64,000 bases of DNA from Paraburkholderia tropica. GTDB lineage: Bacteria; Pseudomonadota; Gammaproteobacteria; Burkholderiales; Burkholderiaceae. Under the pieces are notes generated by a model that had not been told where the DNA came from, searched no databases, and saw nothing but the letters and a program-made list of their open reading frames with translations. The translations under genes and the position numbers were made by a program. The stretch spans positions 21,021 to 85,020 of the forward strand of contig NZ_FNZM01000018.1 of the NCBI RefSeq assembly GCF_900109265.1, given 5' to 3'. This document shows, piece after piece, positions 8,755-17,394 of the stretch; positions within the stretch are counted from its first letter, which is position 1; each line of letters starts with the position of its first letter.

Positions 8755-10125
8755 ATGAAAGTCACTATCGTTGGAACCGGGTACGTCGGGCTCGTGACCG
8801 GCGCCTGCCTTGCCGAACTCGGCAATCAGGTGCTCTGCCTCGACGTCGACGCCGGCAAGATCGACCTGCTGAACGGCGGCGCCGTTCCCATCTACGAACC
8901 GGGTCTCGCGGAGATCATCGCGCGCAATCGCGAGGCGGGACGTCTGCGTTTCTCGACCGATATCGCCGCCTCCGTGGCGCACGGCGACATCCAGTTCATC
9001 GCCGTGGGCACGCCGCCGGACGAAGACGGTTCCGCCGATCTGCAATACGTGCTCGAAGCCGCGCGCAACATCGGCCGCCATATGACGGCGTTCAAGGTCA
9101 TCATCGACAAATCGACCGTGCCCGTCGGCACCGCCGACAAGGTGCGCGCCGTCGTGGCCGAAGAACTCGCGCTGCGCAGCGCACAAGCCGAATTCGCGGT
9201 GATTTCGAACCCGGAGTTCCTCAAGGAAGGCGCGGCCGTGGAGGACTTCATGCGTCCCGACCGCATCGTGATCGGCTATGAGCCCGACGTGGCGGGTCTG
9301 CGCGCGAAGAGTCTCGTCGAGCAGCTTTACGCGCCGTTCAACCGCAACCATCAGCGCACGCTGCACATGGACGTGCGCTCGGCAGAATTCACCAAGTACG
9401 CCGCCAACGCCATGCTGGCCACGCGCATTTCGTTCGTCAACGAACTCGCGAATCTCGCCGATCGCGTCGGCGCCGATATCGAACAGGTGCGTCGCGGCAT
9501 CGGCTCGGACCCGCGCATCGGCTACAGCTTTTTGTACGCCGGTTGCGGCTACGGCGGTTCGTGCTTTCCGAAAGACGTGCACGCGCTGATGCGGACCGCC
9601 AACGAATACGACATGCAGCTCGATGTGCTCGCCGCCGTCGAACGCGTGAACGAGCGCCAGAAAAGCGTGCTGTTCGACAAGATTCATCGTCACTTCGACG
9701 GCCAGCTCGCGCAGCGCCGTTTCGCGATCTGGGGCCTCGCCTTCAAGCCGAATACCGACGACATGCGCGCCGCGACGAGCCGCGTGCTGATCGCCGATCT
9801 GATTCGCGCGGGCGCCTCGGTGAACGTCTACGATCCGGTCGCACTCGACGAAGCGCGCCGCACGCTCGCCGAGGATCTCACGCCCGATGAATTCGAGCAC
9901 GTGCGCTTCTGCCGCGAACGCGACGCCGCGCTTCAACACGCCGAGGCGCTCGTGATCCTGACCGAGTGGAAGGAATTCCGCAGCCCCGATTTCGAGCAGA
10001 TGAACGCGGCGCTGAGTCAGCCGGTGGTCTTCGACGGCCGCAATCTCTACGAGCCGACGGTGATGCGTGCACACGGCTGGACCTACTACACGATCGGACG
10101 CGATACGGCCAGCACCGCTGCTTGA
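8755..10125 (+). CDS. ugd: UDP-glucose 6-dehydrogenase
   Basis: This 456-residue enzyme oxidises UDP-glucose to UDP-glucuronate with two NAD+. The N-terminal Rossmann motif GTGYVGLVTG is at residues about 7-16. The catalytic cysteine is C270 in CGYGGSCFPKD, and the C-terminal UDP-binding part contains FAIWGLAFKPNTDDMRAA. Length is normal. It is monocistronic, with a strong terminator 15 bp downstream, and diverges from galU. Glucuronate is a common component of Burkholderiales exopolysaccharides, so its position at the edge of the locus suggests precursor supply. Confidence 0.95.
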   Translation: MKVTIVGTGYVGLVTGACLAELGNQVLCLDVDAGKIDLLNGGAVPIYEPGLAEIIARNREAGRLRFSTDIAASVAHGDIQFIAVGTPPDEDGSADLQYVLEAARNIGRHMTAFKVIIDKSTVPVGTADKVRAVVAEELALRSAQAEFAVISNPEFLKEGAAVEDFMRPDRIVIGYEPDVAGLRAKSLVEQLYAPFNRNHQRTLHMDVRSAEFTKYAANAMLATRISFVNELANLADRVGADIEQVRRGIGSDPRIGYSFLYAGCGYGGSCFPKDVHALMRTANEYDMQLDVLAAVERVNERQKSVLFDKIHRHFDGQLAQRRFAIWGLAFKPNTDDMRAATSRVLIADLIRAGASVNVYDPVALDEARRTLAEDLTPDEFEHVRFCRERDAALQHAEALVILTEWKEFRSPDFEQMNAALSQPVVFDGRNLYEPTVMRAHGWTYYTIGRDTASTAA

Positions 10126-10140
10126 ACGGGCGGCTTTAAG

Positions 10141-10177
10141 GCGGGACGACCGGCTGGTCGTCCCGCCTCTTTTTTTG
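10141..10177 (+). terminator. Rho-independent terminator after ugd
   Basis: A perfect 11-bp stem (GCGGGACGACC / GGTCGTCCCGC) with a GGCT loop is followed by CTCTTTTTTTG. It is one of the clearest terminators in the window and ends ugd. Confidence 0.93.
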
Positions 10178-10205
10178 TCCGCTGGATTGCCGGGTGAGGA
10201 TGCCT

Positions 10206-10265
10206 GAAGCGACGCTTAAAGTGACGCTTCAAGTGACGCCTAATGTGACGCCTCAAGCGACGTTG
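10206..10265. repeat. Tandem 12-bp repeat (five copies) after ugd
   Basis: Five consecutive, imperfect copies of a 12-mer close to AAGTGACGCCTC fill the space between the ugd terminator and the next gene. On the minus strand a short frame through it would encode Arg/Lys/His-rich tetrapeptide repeats, but nothing else supports translation. It is probably a slippage-derived minisatellite. Confidence 0.8.
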
Positions 10266-10274
10266 CAAGCGCGA

Positions 10275-10847
10275 TCAGCGGCAAGCGCCGCCGCTACCGC
10301 TCGACGTGCCGATGGTCGCGAGCGACGGCAAGCAGCCATAAGCGCCCGCGCCGCGCGCCATGCCCAGCGACGTGCCCGGCATGCCCACACCGCCCGAAAA
10401 CGCGCCACCTGAAAGCGCCGCGCCCGCCATCGACGGCAACGTTGCCGCGCCGATTCCCGAAGCGCCAGGCAATCCGCTCATGGCCGAAGCGCCCGCCACG
10501 CCCGATACGCCCAGCGCGCCCGCCATCGCGCCCGTGCGCACCGAACTCGCGAGACGCGCCTGCGAAGCCACCGAAAGCGGATCCTGGCTCGCGGCAATGT
10601 CGCGCAAATAGTTGTCCGGCGAACTCTGCTCGATCATCGCCATATACGGATCGCTCGAATGATGCGCGCGCCGCTGGGCGCGCTGCGTGGTCGTTTGCAG
10701 ACGCGACTTCGTGAGCGGCGAAGCAAAAGTATCGCCGATCATTTGCGCGTGCGCGCTCGGTGCGCCGGACAGCGTCAGTGCAGTCGTGATCGCGATCGCG
10801 ATCGTCGATACAAGAAGAAGGCTCCGGCCTGAATCAATGGAAGTCAT
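10275..10847 (-). CDS. Small secreted Gly/Ala/Ser-rich protein in the wza operon
   Basis: This 190-residue protein of unknown family has a clear signal peptide (hydrophobic residues about 9-30, cleavage after SAHA at 34/35). The mature part has a polar first half (QRAQRRAHHSSDPYMAMIEQSS). The second half (about 105-185) is low-complexity and rich in Gly, Ala, Ser and Met, and ends with two cysteines (YGCLPS and GGACR). Its ATG overlaps the stop of the AraC-type regulator by 4 bp, so the two are translationally coupled as the last genes of the rml-wza-wzb-wzc operon. It may be a periplasmic or matrix-associated accessory protein; no function is assigned. Confidence 0.75.
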   Translation of the reverse strand: MTSIDSGRSLLLVSTIAIAITTALTLSGAPSAHAQMIGDTFASPLTKSRLQTTTQRAQRRAHHSSDPYMAMIEQSSPDNYLRDIAASQDPLSVASQARLASSVRTGAMAGALGVSGVAGASAMSGLPGASGIGAATLPSMAGAALSGGAFSGGVGMPGTSLGMARGAGAYGCLPSLATIGTSSGSGGACR

Positions 10848-11809
10848 GTCGTACCCGAAAAATCCGGCTGTCCGCGCTCGGACGCATCGGCCGGTCGATG
10901 ATGAGTGTGCAGCGTGCGAAAAGTGCTCGGCGTCTCGCCGAAGTGCCTGCGGAACAGCTTGGCCAGCGCGCCGCCGCTGCCGACGCCACAACGCCGTGCG
11001 ATCGTGTCGATGGGCAGCACGGTATCGGCAAGCAATCGGCACGCCATATGCAGGCGCACGTAAAGCAGGTAATCGGAAGGGGTCAGGCCGAATTCGGCCT
11101 TGAAACGGCGCAGGAAATTACGCTCGCTCATCGTCACGAATTGCGCGGCCTCGTCGATGCTCACCGGTCGATGGCAGTTCTCCTTGAACCAGCGCGCCGA
11201 CGCGCGCATCTTCGCGCTCGTGCTGATCGTGCTGATCGTAGAGAATGCGCCGACCGCACCGCGCGCCGCATCGGCAGCCACGGCGTCGAACGAGTGTGCG
11301 GCCTCCGCGCCCAGCGCCTGCTCGACGATCTCATGCAAGGCGTCCGGCAGCGGCGCGGCGATGTCCTGAAAGCTCGGCAACGTCCCGCTCGCCGACAAAC
11401 CGTGCGCCGCGGCCCGCCGATGACCGGCCGCATCGAGCAGCCGTTGTCCGTCGCCTGGCGCGATCACGTGTTCCGCGAGCGCCGCGGCCCGGCGCAACCA
11501 GCCGATCAGCGTCTCGTCGCGCAGGGCATCGTCCACGCCGGGACCATCGGCCACGAACAGCGCGTGAAAGCGCGCCTGCGCACGCGTGGTCAGCATGCTC
11601 TCGGTCCACACATAGACCGACGACGACGCCGCGATGCGCCCGCCCAGCGTCGACAGCAGCGCAACGTTAAAGCGCGCGGGCTCGGACACCTGCGCTCCGG
11701 CGAGCTCGTTCGCACGCTGGAGCGCCTCCACGATGCGCGCGACGCGCGGCAGCGCGAAACCGTCGAACAAGGCAATACCGATGGTTTTCACGGTGTCGTC
11801 CTGGCGCAT
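10844..11809 (-). CDS. GlxA-like AraC regulator inside the exopolysaccharide operon
   Basis: This 321-residue transcription factor has an N-terminal DJ-1/PfpI-like domain (about residues 8-170, IGIALFDGFALP...IVEALQRANE). It lacks an obvious nucleophile cysteine in the FHALFVADGPG segment, so it is likely a sensor rather than an enzyme. The C-terminal AraC domain (about 205-305) contains SERNFLRRFKAEFGLTPSDYL and IARRCGVGSGGALAKLF. It follows wzc by 33 bp and overlaps the small secreted protein gene, so it probably controls the locus from within. Five paralogues of the same design lie at 33338-40645; the closest by eye is the one at 34454-35458. Confidence 0.88.
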   Translation of the reverse strand: MRQDDTVKTIGIALFDGFALPRVARIVEALQRANELAGAQVSEPARFNVALLSTLGGRIAASSSVYVWTESMLTTRAQARFHALFVADGPGVDDALRDETLIGWLRRAAALAEHVIAPGDGQRLLDAAGHRRAAAHGLSASGTLPSFQDIAAPLPDALHEIVEQALGAEAAHSFDAVAADAARGAVGAFSTISTISTSAKMRASARWFKENCHRPVSIDEAAQFVTMSERNFLRRFKAEFGLTPSDYLLYVRLHMACRLLADTVLPIDTIARRCGVGSGGALAKLFRRHFGETPSTFRTLHTHHRPADASERGQPDFSGTT

Positions 11810-11842
11810 GCGCGCGTCCGCGTCCGTGTGGCGCGCGCGGCG

Positions 11843-14101
11843 TCAGCCTTGCGCCTGATAACGATAGCCGTAACCGTAGCCATAGCGCGTGGCGCGGAAG
11901 CCGTTGAACACCTGCCCCGTCACGCGGATGCCCGACTGATTGAGGCGCTTCATGGTCTCGGCGAGCTGATGGCGGCTGGTCGTATCCGCGCGCGAGACGA
12001 CGAAGGTCGCGTCGCAGACCTGGGCGAGCGTTACCGCGTCGCTGACCGGCAGCACCGGCGGCGAGTCGACGATCACGTAGTCGTAGCGCGTGGCCGCTTC
12101 CTTGAGCATGGCCGCGAATGCCGGGCGCTCGAGCAGTTCGCCCGGATTCGGCGGCAACGCGCTGCCAGCGGGCAGCAGATCGAGGCCGTCGAAACCGGTC
12201 TGCACGAGCGCATCTTCGAGTTGTGCGTCGCCGGCGAGCACGTTCGCGAGCCCCTTGTACGACGTATTGGCGCTGAAGTAACGCCGCGCCCCGGCACGCC
12301 GCAAGTCGGCATCGACGATCAGCACGCGCAGGCCCTTGAGCGCGAGCACATAAGCGAAATTGAGCGCCACGAAGGTCTTGCCGACGCCTTCGGTCGGCCC
12401 CGTGAACAGGATCGAACCACCTTCCTTGCCAAGCAGCGAGAAGCGCAGTGTCGTGCGCAGCGAACGCAACGCCTCGACGCTGGGGTCGCCCGGGCTGCTG
12501 CTCGCGAGCAGCGCGACGGGCTGAGCGGACTGGCGTTTGTTGCCGCGTCGTTGGCCTCTGGCCGCCTGCGATTCGGCCGTGCTGGCAGGCACCACGGCGA
12601 AGATCGGCGCCTGGCCCACGCGCTCGACATCGAGCGGATCGCGCAAGGTGTCGCGCAACGCAGCCAGCGCCTGAACCACGAGGAAGGCCAGAAATACGCC
12701 GCCGAACACGCCGCCCGCGAGCACGATGGGCGTCTTCGGCCACGCCGCCGAATCCGGCCGCGCCGCGAAGTCGATCACCGAAACATTGCCGGTGGTGCCC
12801 GCCTCGGCCACTTCAAGCTGCTGCGCGTTCGCCACAAGCGCCGTATAAAGCTGCGTGTCCACCGCCACGTCGCGCGCGAGACGCAGATAATCCTGCTGCG
12901 TCGAAGGCAGCGCCTGCACCTGTTTTTCGACATCGCGCAGCGCGCCGTCAAGGACCGAGTCCTGCGCTTCGAGCGTTTTCACGGCCGGATGACCGGGGCG
13001 GAACTGTTCGCGCGTGGCCTGCAGATTCAGGTCGATCAGCGTCTTCTGCTTGGTCAGGTCGACTGCGCGCGTGAGCAGCGCCTCGGTCTGTTCCTCGATG
13101 TCGATCGTCTTGGTGCGGATGCGATAAGCGTTGAGCCGGTCCTCCGACTGCGCCAGTTCCTCGCGAAACGCGGGCAGCTTGCGGTTGAGAAACTCGAGGC
13201 TCAGACGCGACTGCTCCGCGCGATGCTTGATGTTGAGCGCCACGTAAGCGCGCGCGACCGCGTTCGCAAACGCCGCGGCAAGACCCGGTTCGCTGTTCTT
13301 CACCGAAAGCGCGATCATCGACGAACCCTTGGTCGTCTCCTGCACCGTCATGCGCTTGCGCATCACGTCGATGGTGTCGTCGAGCGACGACTCGACGAGC
13401 GTGAACGACGCGCCGGGCCGGCCGTGCAATTCGCGGATCTCGATGAAACCGGGCGCAGGACCGAAATCAGTGGGCGCCTCGAAGGCCACGCGCTGATTCA
13501 GCGCGCCGCGCGCGAGCAGGTTGCCGTCGCGATCTTCGAGCGTCCAGCGCCCTCCGCCCTGCGCACGCACGCGAAATTTCTTGCCGTACAGCACGCGCGG
13601 CGCATCGAACGCACTCAGCACGAGACGTTCGCCGCCCCACGCGAAGCCGGTGAGACCGAGCGGCGCGTCGGCGATGCCGTCGGGCGGCGTGTAATAGCGG
13701 CCATACAGACGACCGAGCAGCGGCACGCGATTCGCGACCTTCACGGTCGTCCGCGCCTGCGTCGCATCGATCGCCGGTTCGAGCACGGCGCGCGAGGTGA
13801 GAATATCCAGTTCGCCGTCGATCGGTTTGTTCAGGCTCAGCGCGCTGGCCACGTCGGAGAGCGCGCCGAGCGCGGAGCCCTGCTGCTCGTCGACCTGAAT
13901 CAGCGCGTCGGCCTTATAGACCGGCGCGGCCACCAGCAGATACAGCACGGCAAGCGCAACAACGCCTGCGGTAATGCCGTAAAACAAACGGCGGTGGCTG
14001 AGCACGTTTTGCCAGAGCATCAACAGGCTGACGTCATCGTCGGACCGGTCTTGCGCCGCGGCATTGGCCAGCATGTTGGGCAGTGTCGATTCGGACTTCA
14101 T
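11843..14101 (-). CDS. wzc: Polysaccharide co-polymerase / tyrosine autokinase (Wzc/BceF type)
   Basis: This 752-residue inner-membrane protein controls chain length and export of the polysaccharide. It has a first membrane segment at about residues 38-58, a Wzz-like periplasmic region with coiled coil (about 60-470), and a second membrane segment (about 480-505). The cytoplasmic BY-kinase domain has Walker A GPTEGVGKT (K at about 575), Walker A' LIVDADLRR and Walker B VIVDSPP. The C-terminus carries the tyrosine cluster YGYGYGYRY that is autophosphorylated in this family. The start MKSESTLP is 14 bp after the phosphatase gene; the frame upstream is shadow. The Wzb-type phosphatase encoded next to it should reverse its phosphorylation. 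Confidence 0.95.
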   Translation of the reverse strand: MKSESTLPNMLANAAAQDRSDDDVSLLMLWQNVLSHRRLFYGITAGVVALAVLYLLVAAPVYKADALIQVDEQQGSALGALSDVASALSLNKPIDGELDILTSRAVLEPAIDATQARTTVKVANRVPLLGRLYGRYYTPPDGIADAPLGLTGFAWGGERLVLSAFDAPRVLYGKKFRVRAQGGGRWTLEDRDGNLLARGALNQRVAFEAPTDFGPAPGFIEIRELHGRPGASFTLVESSLDDTIDVMRKRMTVQETTKGSSMIALSVKNSEPGLAAAFANAVARAYVALNIKHRAEQSRLSLEFLNRKLPAFREELAQSEDRLNAYRIRTKTIDIEEQTEALLTRAVDLTKQKTLIDLNLQATREQFRPGHPAVKTLEAQDSVLDGALRDVEKQVQALPSTQQDYLRLARDVAVDTQLYTALVANAQQLEVAEAGTTGNVSVIDFAARPDSAAWPKTPIVLAGGVFGGVFLAFLVVQALAALRDTLRDPLDVERVGQAPIFAVVPASTAESQAARGQRRGNKRQSAQPVALLASSSPGDPSVEALRSLRTTLRFSLLGKEGGSILFTGPTEGVGKTFVALNFAYVLALKGLRVLIVDADLRRAGARRYFSANTSYKGLANVLAGDAQLEDALVQTGFDGLDLLPAGSALPPNPGELLERPAFAAMLKEAATRYDYVIVDSPPVLPVSDAVTLAQVCDATFVVSRADTTSRHQLAETMKRLNQSGIRVTGQVFNGFRATRYGYGYGYRYQAQG

Positions 14102-14115
14102 GTGGGGTTCCCGCG

Positions 14116-14580
14116 TCAAAGGGAAAGTTGCTGATTCAGCGCGGGCAGCCAGCTCCACGCGCTGAGTTCGATGAGGTCGAGCGTCGCGTCGAAGCGCGCC
14201 GCATCGCCGCCAACCGGATCGTCGATTTCGCGGTCGAGCCAGTGCCCGAGCGTCCAGAGCTTGCGCGCCGCCACCGGGTACCGGCGGATGATCTCCAGCC
14301 GCTGCGAACGCTCCATCGCGAAGGCCAGATCGGCCCATTCGAGCATCGGCTGGGACAAGCGCAGCGCGTTGGCTTCGTCTGGCAAACCGTAGCCGCGCGA
14401 CGAGAGCGCCGCGCGCGCGAGCGGATGCGCGGGCGCGCCGCTCATCGCCTCCACGCCCGCCGAATGAATCTGCGCGTCATACACGTCGGCCAGCACGTGA
14501 CGAAACACACTCTCGGCCATCGGGCTGCGGCAGACATTCGCGTGACAGATCAGCAGTAGCTTGAGCGGCGGCTTCGTCAT
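14116..14580 (-). CDS. wzb: Low-molecular-weight protein-tyrosine phosphatase (Wzb type)
   Basis: This 154-residue cytoplasmic enzyme has the catalytic P-loop C-x5-R at residues 12-18 (CHANVCR followed by SPMAE) and the acid DP pair in REIDDPVGG. It should dephosphorylate the tyrosine cluster of the adjacent Wzc. Its ATG overlaps the stop of the upstream wza gene by 4 bp, a typical wza-wzb-wzc arrangement. Confidence 0.93.
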   Translation of the reverse strand: MTKPPLKLLLICHANVCRSPMAESVFRHVLADVYDAQIHSAGVEAMSGAPAHPLARAALSSRGYGLPDEANALRLSQPMLEWADLAFAMERSQRLEIIRRYPVAARKLWTLGHWLDREIDDPVGGDAARFDATLDLIELSAWSWLPALNQQLSL

Positions 14581-15878
14581 TTGAACGCCTCGGTGCCCAG
14601 ATAGAGCGAGCTGGCGAACGGCAGGATCTGCGAGACCACGCGATAAAAACGCGTCACGTGCGCGGCGTCGACGAACACCACGTCGCGCGGCTGGAGTTCG
14701 AAGCGGTCGCCGAGCACGAGCATGCCGGGCGACGCCGCGTCGAGTTGAAAGACGTCGACGGTCCGTCCCGGCCCCTGGCGGAACACATAGACCTGCGAGG
14801 CATTCGCCGAGATGCCGTTCAGACCGCCCGCATCGGAAAGCGCCTCGGACAGCGAAAACGGCCCCACCGGCATGATCTGCGAAACAGGCTTGTTCACTTC
14901 GCCGAGCACGAAGACTTTCTTCAGGCGGCGTTCCGGCAGATTGATGACGTCGCCGTCTTCAAGCATGACGTTCTGTGAAACGTCGCCGTCGTAGAAGAAC
15001 GCGTAGAGATCGAGCGGATACACCTTGCCGCCGCGATTGAGCGTGGCCGCCGACAGATCGGCGCCCTGGCTGTAACCGCCCGCGCCCGAGATCGCATCCG
15101 AGACGCTTTCGGGAACGTCCGTAAGCGAGATCGTGCCCGGCGTATGCACCGCGCCCGACACATAGATCTTCTGGCTGCGATACGACGCGATCGACACATC
15201 CACCTGCGGATTCGACACCGCCTTGTCGAGACGCTTGAAAATGTCCTGGCGAATCTGATCGACCGTCAAACCCGCCACCTTCACACGACCGATATACGGG
15301 TAATAAATCGTGCCGTCGGTTTGCACGACGCGGCCATTCGGATCGAGATTGCCGCCTGACGTCGCGGCGGGCATGCCCGTGCTCTGCGTTGCGCCCACGG
15401 AGACGATCGACGTCGTGAGCGCCGAAAAACCCGGGTTATTCAGCTCGGGATGATCCCAGACGATCACGCGCAACACGTCGCCGCTGCGCACGCGATACGC
15501 CGAGGGCACCACGCGCGGCAGTGCGGATGGCGCAAACGGTGCAGCCGCCGCCGCCGCCAGTTGCGCGATCATTTCCCCATTCAACGCGTGCAGCCGGAAC
15601 GTGATGCCGTTCTGCACGATCTCCGCGGGCGCGGACTGACCGTCCGCCTGCGTCGTCGTGTCTTCGCGCGGCGCCACGCCCATATACGGACCGGGCGCGA
15701 GCACGCAGCCGCCGAGCGCCAGCGTGGCCGCCCAGGCGACGCCCTTTCGCAACAGGCCCGCTTTGAATGTTTCATTCAGACGCGCCGATATTTGATTCGG
15801 AATACCAGGAATCATGCTTTGCTTACTCGTTTGAGCATCCATCTCTTCGCGCTCCGATGCAGCCGCGAGCGCCCCCAT
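14577..15878 (-). CDS. wza: Outer-membrane polysaccharide export lipoprotein (Wza type)
   Basis: This 433-residue protein should form the outer-membrane exit channel. A lipobox (LALGGC, C58) marks lipoprotein processing. A Poly_export domain follows (YRVRSGDVLRVIVWDHPELNN at about residues 127-147), then SLBB domains (VAGLTVDQIRQDIFKRL, IYVSGAVHTPGTI, VFVLGEVNKP). The start at 15878 is supported by GCAGGA just before the ATG, though it gives a long N-region before the lipobox; ATGs at 15842 and 15815 are shorter alternatives. It follows rmlC by 80 bp on the same strand. Confidence 0.93.
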   Translation of the reverse strand: MGALAAASEREEMDAQTSKQSMIPGIPNQISARLNETFKAGLLRKGVAWAATLALGGCVLAPGPYMGVAPREDTTTQADGQSAPAEIVQNGITFRLHALNGEMIAQLAAAAAAPFAPSALPRVVPSAYRVRSGDVLRVIVWDHPELNNPGFSALTTSIVSVGATQSTGMPAATSGGNLDPNGRVVQTDGTIYYPYIGRVKVAGLTVDQIRQDIFKRLDKAVSNPQVDVSIASYRSQKIYVSGAVHTPGTISLTDVPESVSDAISGAGGYSQGADLSAATLNRGGKVYPLDLYAFFYDGDVSQNVMLEDGDVINLPERRLKKVFVLGEVNKPVSQIMPVGPFSLSEALSDAGGLNGISANASQVYVFRQGPGRTVDVFQLDAASPGMLVLGDRFELQPRDVVFVDAAHVTRFYRVVSQILPFASSLYLGTEAFK

Positions 15879-15958
15879 TTAGTCCTGCATTGGTCCAGCC
15901 ACGATCATGAGCGGCGAACCGGTGGACACGGCGTTCCGCCGGCCGCCGCCTTCCTTCT

Positions 15959-16507
15959 TCAGTACACGTCTGCGTGCGCGAGGCGCGCAGCGGCTGCGTC
16001 TTTCGGCGCGATCACCGGTTCGCCCTGGAAACCCCACGCGATGTCGAGTTCGGGATCGTTCCAGAGCAACGTGCGTTCGTGCTCGGGATACCAGTAATCG
16101 GTGGTCTTGTAGAGAAACTCGGCGCGCTCGGAGAGCACGACGAACCCATGCGCGAAACCCGGCGGCACCCAGAATTGCAGACGATTCGCGGCGGACAGAT
16201 GCACCCCGGTCCAGCGCCCGAACGTGGGCGACGCGCGGCGCAGATCGACCGCCACGTCGAACACCTCGCCCACCACCACGCGCACGAGCTTGCCCTGCGG
16301 ACGCACCACCTGATAATGCAAACCGCGCAGCACGTTGCGCGACGACACCGAATGGTTGTCCTGCACGAAGCGCAGACCGCCCGCCACCTGCTCCTCGAAT
16401 TCGCGCTGATTGAAGCTCTCGAAGAACAGGCCGCGCGCGTCGCCGAACGCGGCGGGCTCGATGATCTTCACGTCGGCGATCGCCGCGGATCTCACGTTGA
16501 TCGTCAT
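15959..16507 (-). CDS. rmlC: dTDP-4-dehydrorhamnose 3,5-epimerase
   Basis: This 182-residue cupin-fold enzyme converts dTDP-4-keto-6-deoxyglucose to dTDP-4-keto-L-rhamnose. The signatures are FFESFNQREFEE, VLRGLHYQ (catalytic His), VPPGFAHGFVVLSE and the tail YPEHERTLLWNDPELDI. The chosen start MTINVRS overlaps the rmlA stop by 4 bp; the open frame beyond it is shadow. Confidence 0.95.
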   Translation of the reverse strand: MTINVRSAAIADVKIIEPAAFGDARGLFFESFNQREFEEQVAGGLRFVQDNHSVSSRNVLRGLHYQVVRPQGKLVRVVVGEVFDVAVDLRRASPTFGRWTGVHLSAANRLQFWVPPGFAHGFVVLSERAEFLYKTTDYWYPEHERTLLWNDPELDIAWGFQGEPVIAPKDAAAARLAHADVY

Positions 16508-17391
16508 GACGTGACCGCTCCCACGAGCGACTTCAGATACACGCCGTACGCAGTCTTGCGCAGCGGCTCGGCGAGCCGTTCGAGTTGTTCCGCGTCGATC
16601 CAGCCCTGCCGGTAAGCGATTTCCTCGGGGCTCGACACGAGCAGCGCCTGACGCTGCTGCACGGTGGCGATGAACATGCCCGCATCGATCAGCGACTGAT
16701 GCGTGCCCGTATCGAACCATGCAAAACCACGGCTCAACGTTTCGAGCTGCAGATCGCCGCGCTCCAGATAATGACGATTGACGTCCGTGATTTCGAGTTC
16801 GCCGCGTGCCGAAGGCGCGATGCCCGCGGCGATTTCGCAAACGTCGCGATCGTAGAAATACAAGCCCGTCACCGCGTAATTCGAGCGCGGCACTTCCGGC
16901 TTTTCCTCGATCGATACGACCTTGCCCGATGCGTCGAATTCGACCACGCCATAGCGCTGCGGATCGTGAACGTGATAGCCAAAAACCGTTGCGCCGCTTT
17001 CGCGTGCATCCGCCGCGCGCAGATGCGCGGTAAGATCCGCGCCGTAAAAAATGTTGTCGCCGAGAATCAGCGCCGAGGGATGATCATCGATAAACTCGCG
17101 CCCGATCACGAAGGCCTGCGCGAGACCGTCCGGCGAAGGCTGCACTGCATAGCGGATGCTCACGCCCCACTGGCTGCCGTCGCCGAGCATTGCGCGAAAA
17201 CGCGGCGTGTCGTCGGGCGTGGAGATCAGCAGAATGTCGTCGATGCCCGCCATCATCAGCGTCGAGAGCGAGTAGTAGATCATCGGCTTGTCGTACACGG
17301 GCAGCATCTGCTTGGAGACGACGCGCGTGATCGGATAGAGCCGCGTGCCGGAACCACCGGCGAGGACGATGCCTTTACGCTTCGTTTTCAT
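16504..17391 (-). CDS. rmlA: Glucose-1-phosphate thymidylyltransferase
   Basis: This 295-residue enzyme makes dTDP-glucose, the first step of dTDP-L-rhamnose synthesis. The nucleotide-binding signature GGSGTRLYPIT lies at residues about 12-22, followed by KQMLPVYDKPMIYYSLSTL and LILGDNIFYG. It is spaced 3 bp from rmlB and overlaps rmlC by 4 bp. Confidence 0.96.
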   Translation of the reverse strand: MKTKRKGIVLAGGSGTRLYPITRVVSKQMLPVYDKPMIYYSLSTLMMAGIDDILLISTPDDTPRFRAMLGDGSQWGVSIRYAVQPSPDGLAQAFVIGREFIDDHPSALILGDNIFYGADLTAHLRAADARESGATVFGYHVHDPQRYGVVEFDASGKVVSIEEKPEVPRSNYAVTGLYFYDRDVCEIAAGIAPSARGELEITDVNRHYLERGDLQLETLSRGFAWFDTGTHQSLIDAGMFIATVQQRQALLVSSPEEIAYRQGWIDAEQLERLAEPLRKTAYGVYLKSLVGAVTS

Positions 17392-17394
17392 CGC

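Noticed and set aside
8743..10074. A 443-residue open frame opposite ugd
   Set aside because: It is antisense to a well-supported ugd gene and has no recognisable motif.
10206..10265. Possible CRISPR-like array
   Set aside because: The repeats are contiguous without spacers, and no cas genes are present.
10086..10268. Short frame encoding Arg/Lys/His tetrapeptide repeats
   Set aside because: It only translates the 12-bp tandem repeat and the terminator, with no ribosome site.
10898..14134. A 1078-residue open frame on the + strand
   Set aside because: It is antisense to the AraC-type gene and wzc and has the Arg/Ala/His-rich composition of a GC-rich shadow frame.
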